In this document: positions 11,548 through 11,965 of the stretch, one piece after another
How positions within the stretch are numbered: position 1 is the stretch's first letter
How the letters are laid out: each line of letters begins with the position of its first letter
From: an uncultured Eggerthellaceae bacterium
GTDB taxonomy: Bacteria; Actinomycetota; Coriobacteriia; Coriobacteriales; Eggerthellaceae
Direction of reading: 5' to 3'
Assembly: GCA_902497215.1 (NCBI GenBank)
Contig: CABVEH010000016.1
Location: forward strand, 1-11,965
Length of the DNA: 11,965 nt
The notes under the pieces: generated by a model
The model's input: only the letters and a program-made list of their open reading frames with translations
What the model was told of the DNA's origin: nothing
The model's database searches: none
Made by a program: the position numbers and the translations under genes

Positions 11548-11965
11548 ATGAAGCTATCAATGGAACAGATCGGAAAGATGTCGGAGGACTACAAGAAGAT
11601 GTGCTGCCAGCACGTCGCCCAGCGCTCCGTCACGAAGAACGGCATCCTGGAGTCGGCCGAGAGCGTCGACGTGCTGAAGCGCATGAGCCCGCCGAACTTC
11701 GCGTTCACCATCGACGTGGACAGCCAGGCCGTGGCGAACCAGAAGATGTCAGGCCGCTGCTGGATGTTCGCCTGCCTGAACGTGCTGCGATTCCACATCG
11801 AGAAGGACCTGGACCTGCCGAAGGGCACCTTCGAGCTTTCGCAGGCGCACCTTGCGTTCTACAACAAGCTGGAACGCGCCGCGTGGTTCCTCGAGCACAT
11901 CGTGGCAACCGCCGACAAGCCGCTCGACGACCGCGAGGTCGACTGGCTTATCAGCACGCCCATGG
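11548..11965 (+). CDS. pepC: Aminopeptidase C, family C1B (bleomycin hydrolase-like), N-terminal part
   Basis: The frame is open from its start to the window end, giving 139 codons. The decisive motif is NQKMSGRCWMFACLNVLR: the papain-like nucleophile Cys71, with Gln65 completing the oxyanion hole, in the SGRCW(I/M)FA form specific to aminopeptidase C and bleomycin hydrolase. FELSQAHLAFYNKLERA follows, as in the family (FELSQ-YL-F-DK-E). These hexameric cytoplasmic enzymes trim N-terminal residues from peptides. The catalytic His and Asn lie beyond the window. Three in-frame ATGs (11533, 11539, 11548) are possible. ATG 11548 is chosen because GGAG is 9 nt upstream and the product MKLSMEQIGKM looks natural; ATG 11539 with AGGA at 6 nt is the alternative. 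This is the third hydrolase in a row behind two amino-acid carriers. Confidence 0.9.
   Translation, partial: MKLSMEQIGKMSEDYKKMCCQHVAQRSVTKNGILESAESVDVLKRMSPPNFAFTIDVDSQAVANQKMSGRCWMFACLNVLRFHIEKDLDLPKGTFELSQAHLAFYNKLERAAWFLEHIVATADKPLDDREVDWLISTPM

Noticed and set aside
9722..11560. A 612-codon open frame on the minus strand
   Set aside because: It is antisense to the PLB-like hydrolase, with a low-complexity Val/His/Arg product and no ribosome site of note.
1..11965. CRISPR arrays, insertion sequences, tRNA or rRNA genes
   Set aside because: No regularly spaced repeats, transposase-like frames, terminal inverted repeats or RNA gene cores were seen on either strand.

Overview
This GC-rich window has strong third-position G/C bias and dense gene packing. 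It encodes Fe-S/flavin proteins, several amino-acid and anion carriers, and cytoplasmic peptidases. That combination suggests an anaerobic, amino-acid-using actinobacterium of the Coriobacteriia/Eggerthellaceae type. The lineage is an inference from style and gene content; there is no rRNA or marker gene to confirm it.

Left part (1-2471, all minus strand): a compact four-gene operon. Transcription runs from a well-formed sigma70-type promoter (TTGACA-N17-TATTGT, 2443-2471) into an ATP-grasp enzyme (1410-2408), then a PPOX-type flavin-fold protein with two C-terminal [4Fe-4S] motifs (717-1394), a MarR-family regulator (148-717) and a lipoprotein cut off by the window edge (1-151). The genes are 15 bp apart, overlap by 1 bp, and overlap by 4 bp, in that order. 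A perfect 12+2+12 palindrome covers the -10 box and most of the spacer and touches the -35. This is the layout expected of an autorepressed MarR operon whose biochemical product is not known.

Middle part (2582-4321, minus strand): a 67-residue conserved-looking small protein of unknown function and a DASS/SLC13-type carrier whose usual SNT-type substrate/Na+ motifs have diverged. A 233-bp divergent intergenic region (4322-4554) separates this from the plus-strand cluster.

Right part (4555-11965, plus strand): five consecutive genes that look like an amino-acid/peptide use cluster. They are a GadC-like APC antiporter with an unusual ~268-residue cytoplasmic tail containing a coiled coil, a second APC permease, a leaderless-type serine carboxypeptidase (family S10), a phospholipase-B-like/C45 Ntn hydrolase, and the start of an aminopeptidase C (family C1B). 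None of the three hydrolases has a signal peptide, so breakdown probably occurs in the cytoplasm and the permeases move the amino acids. The gaps before three of these genes share a short GGAAACCCC-type repeat, and several gaps contain stem-loops without a U-tract. This suggests common post-transcriptional control. No tRNA, rRNA, CRISPR array or insertion sequence was seen, and no gene-free stretch exceeds 233 bp.
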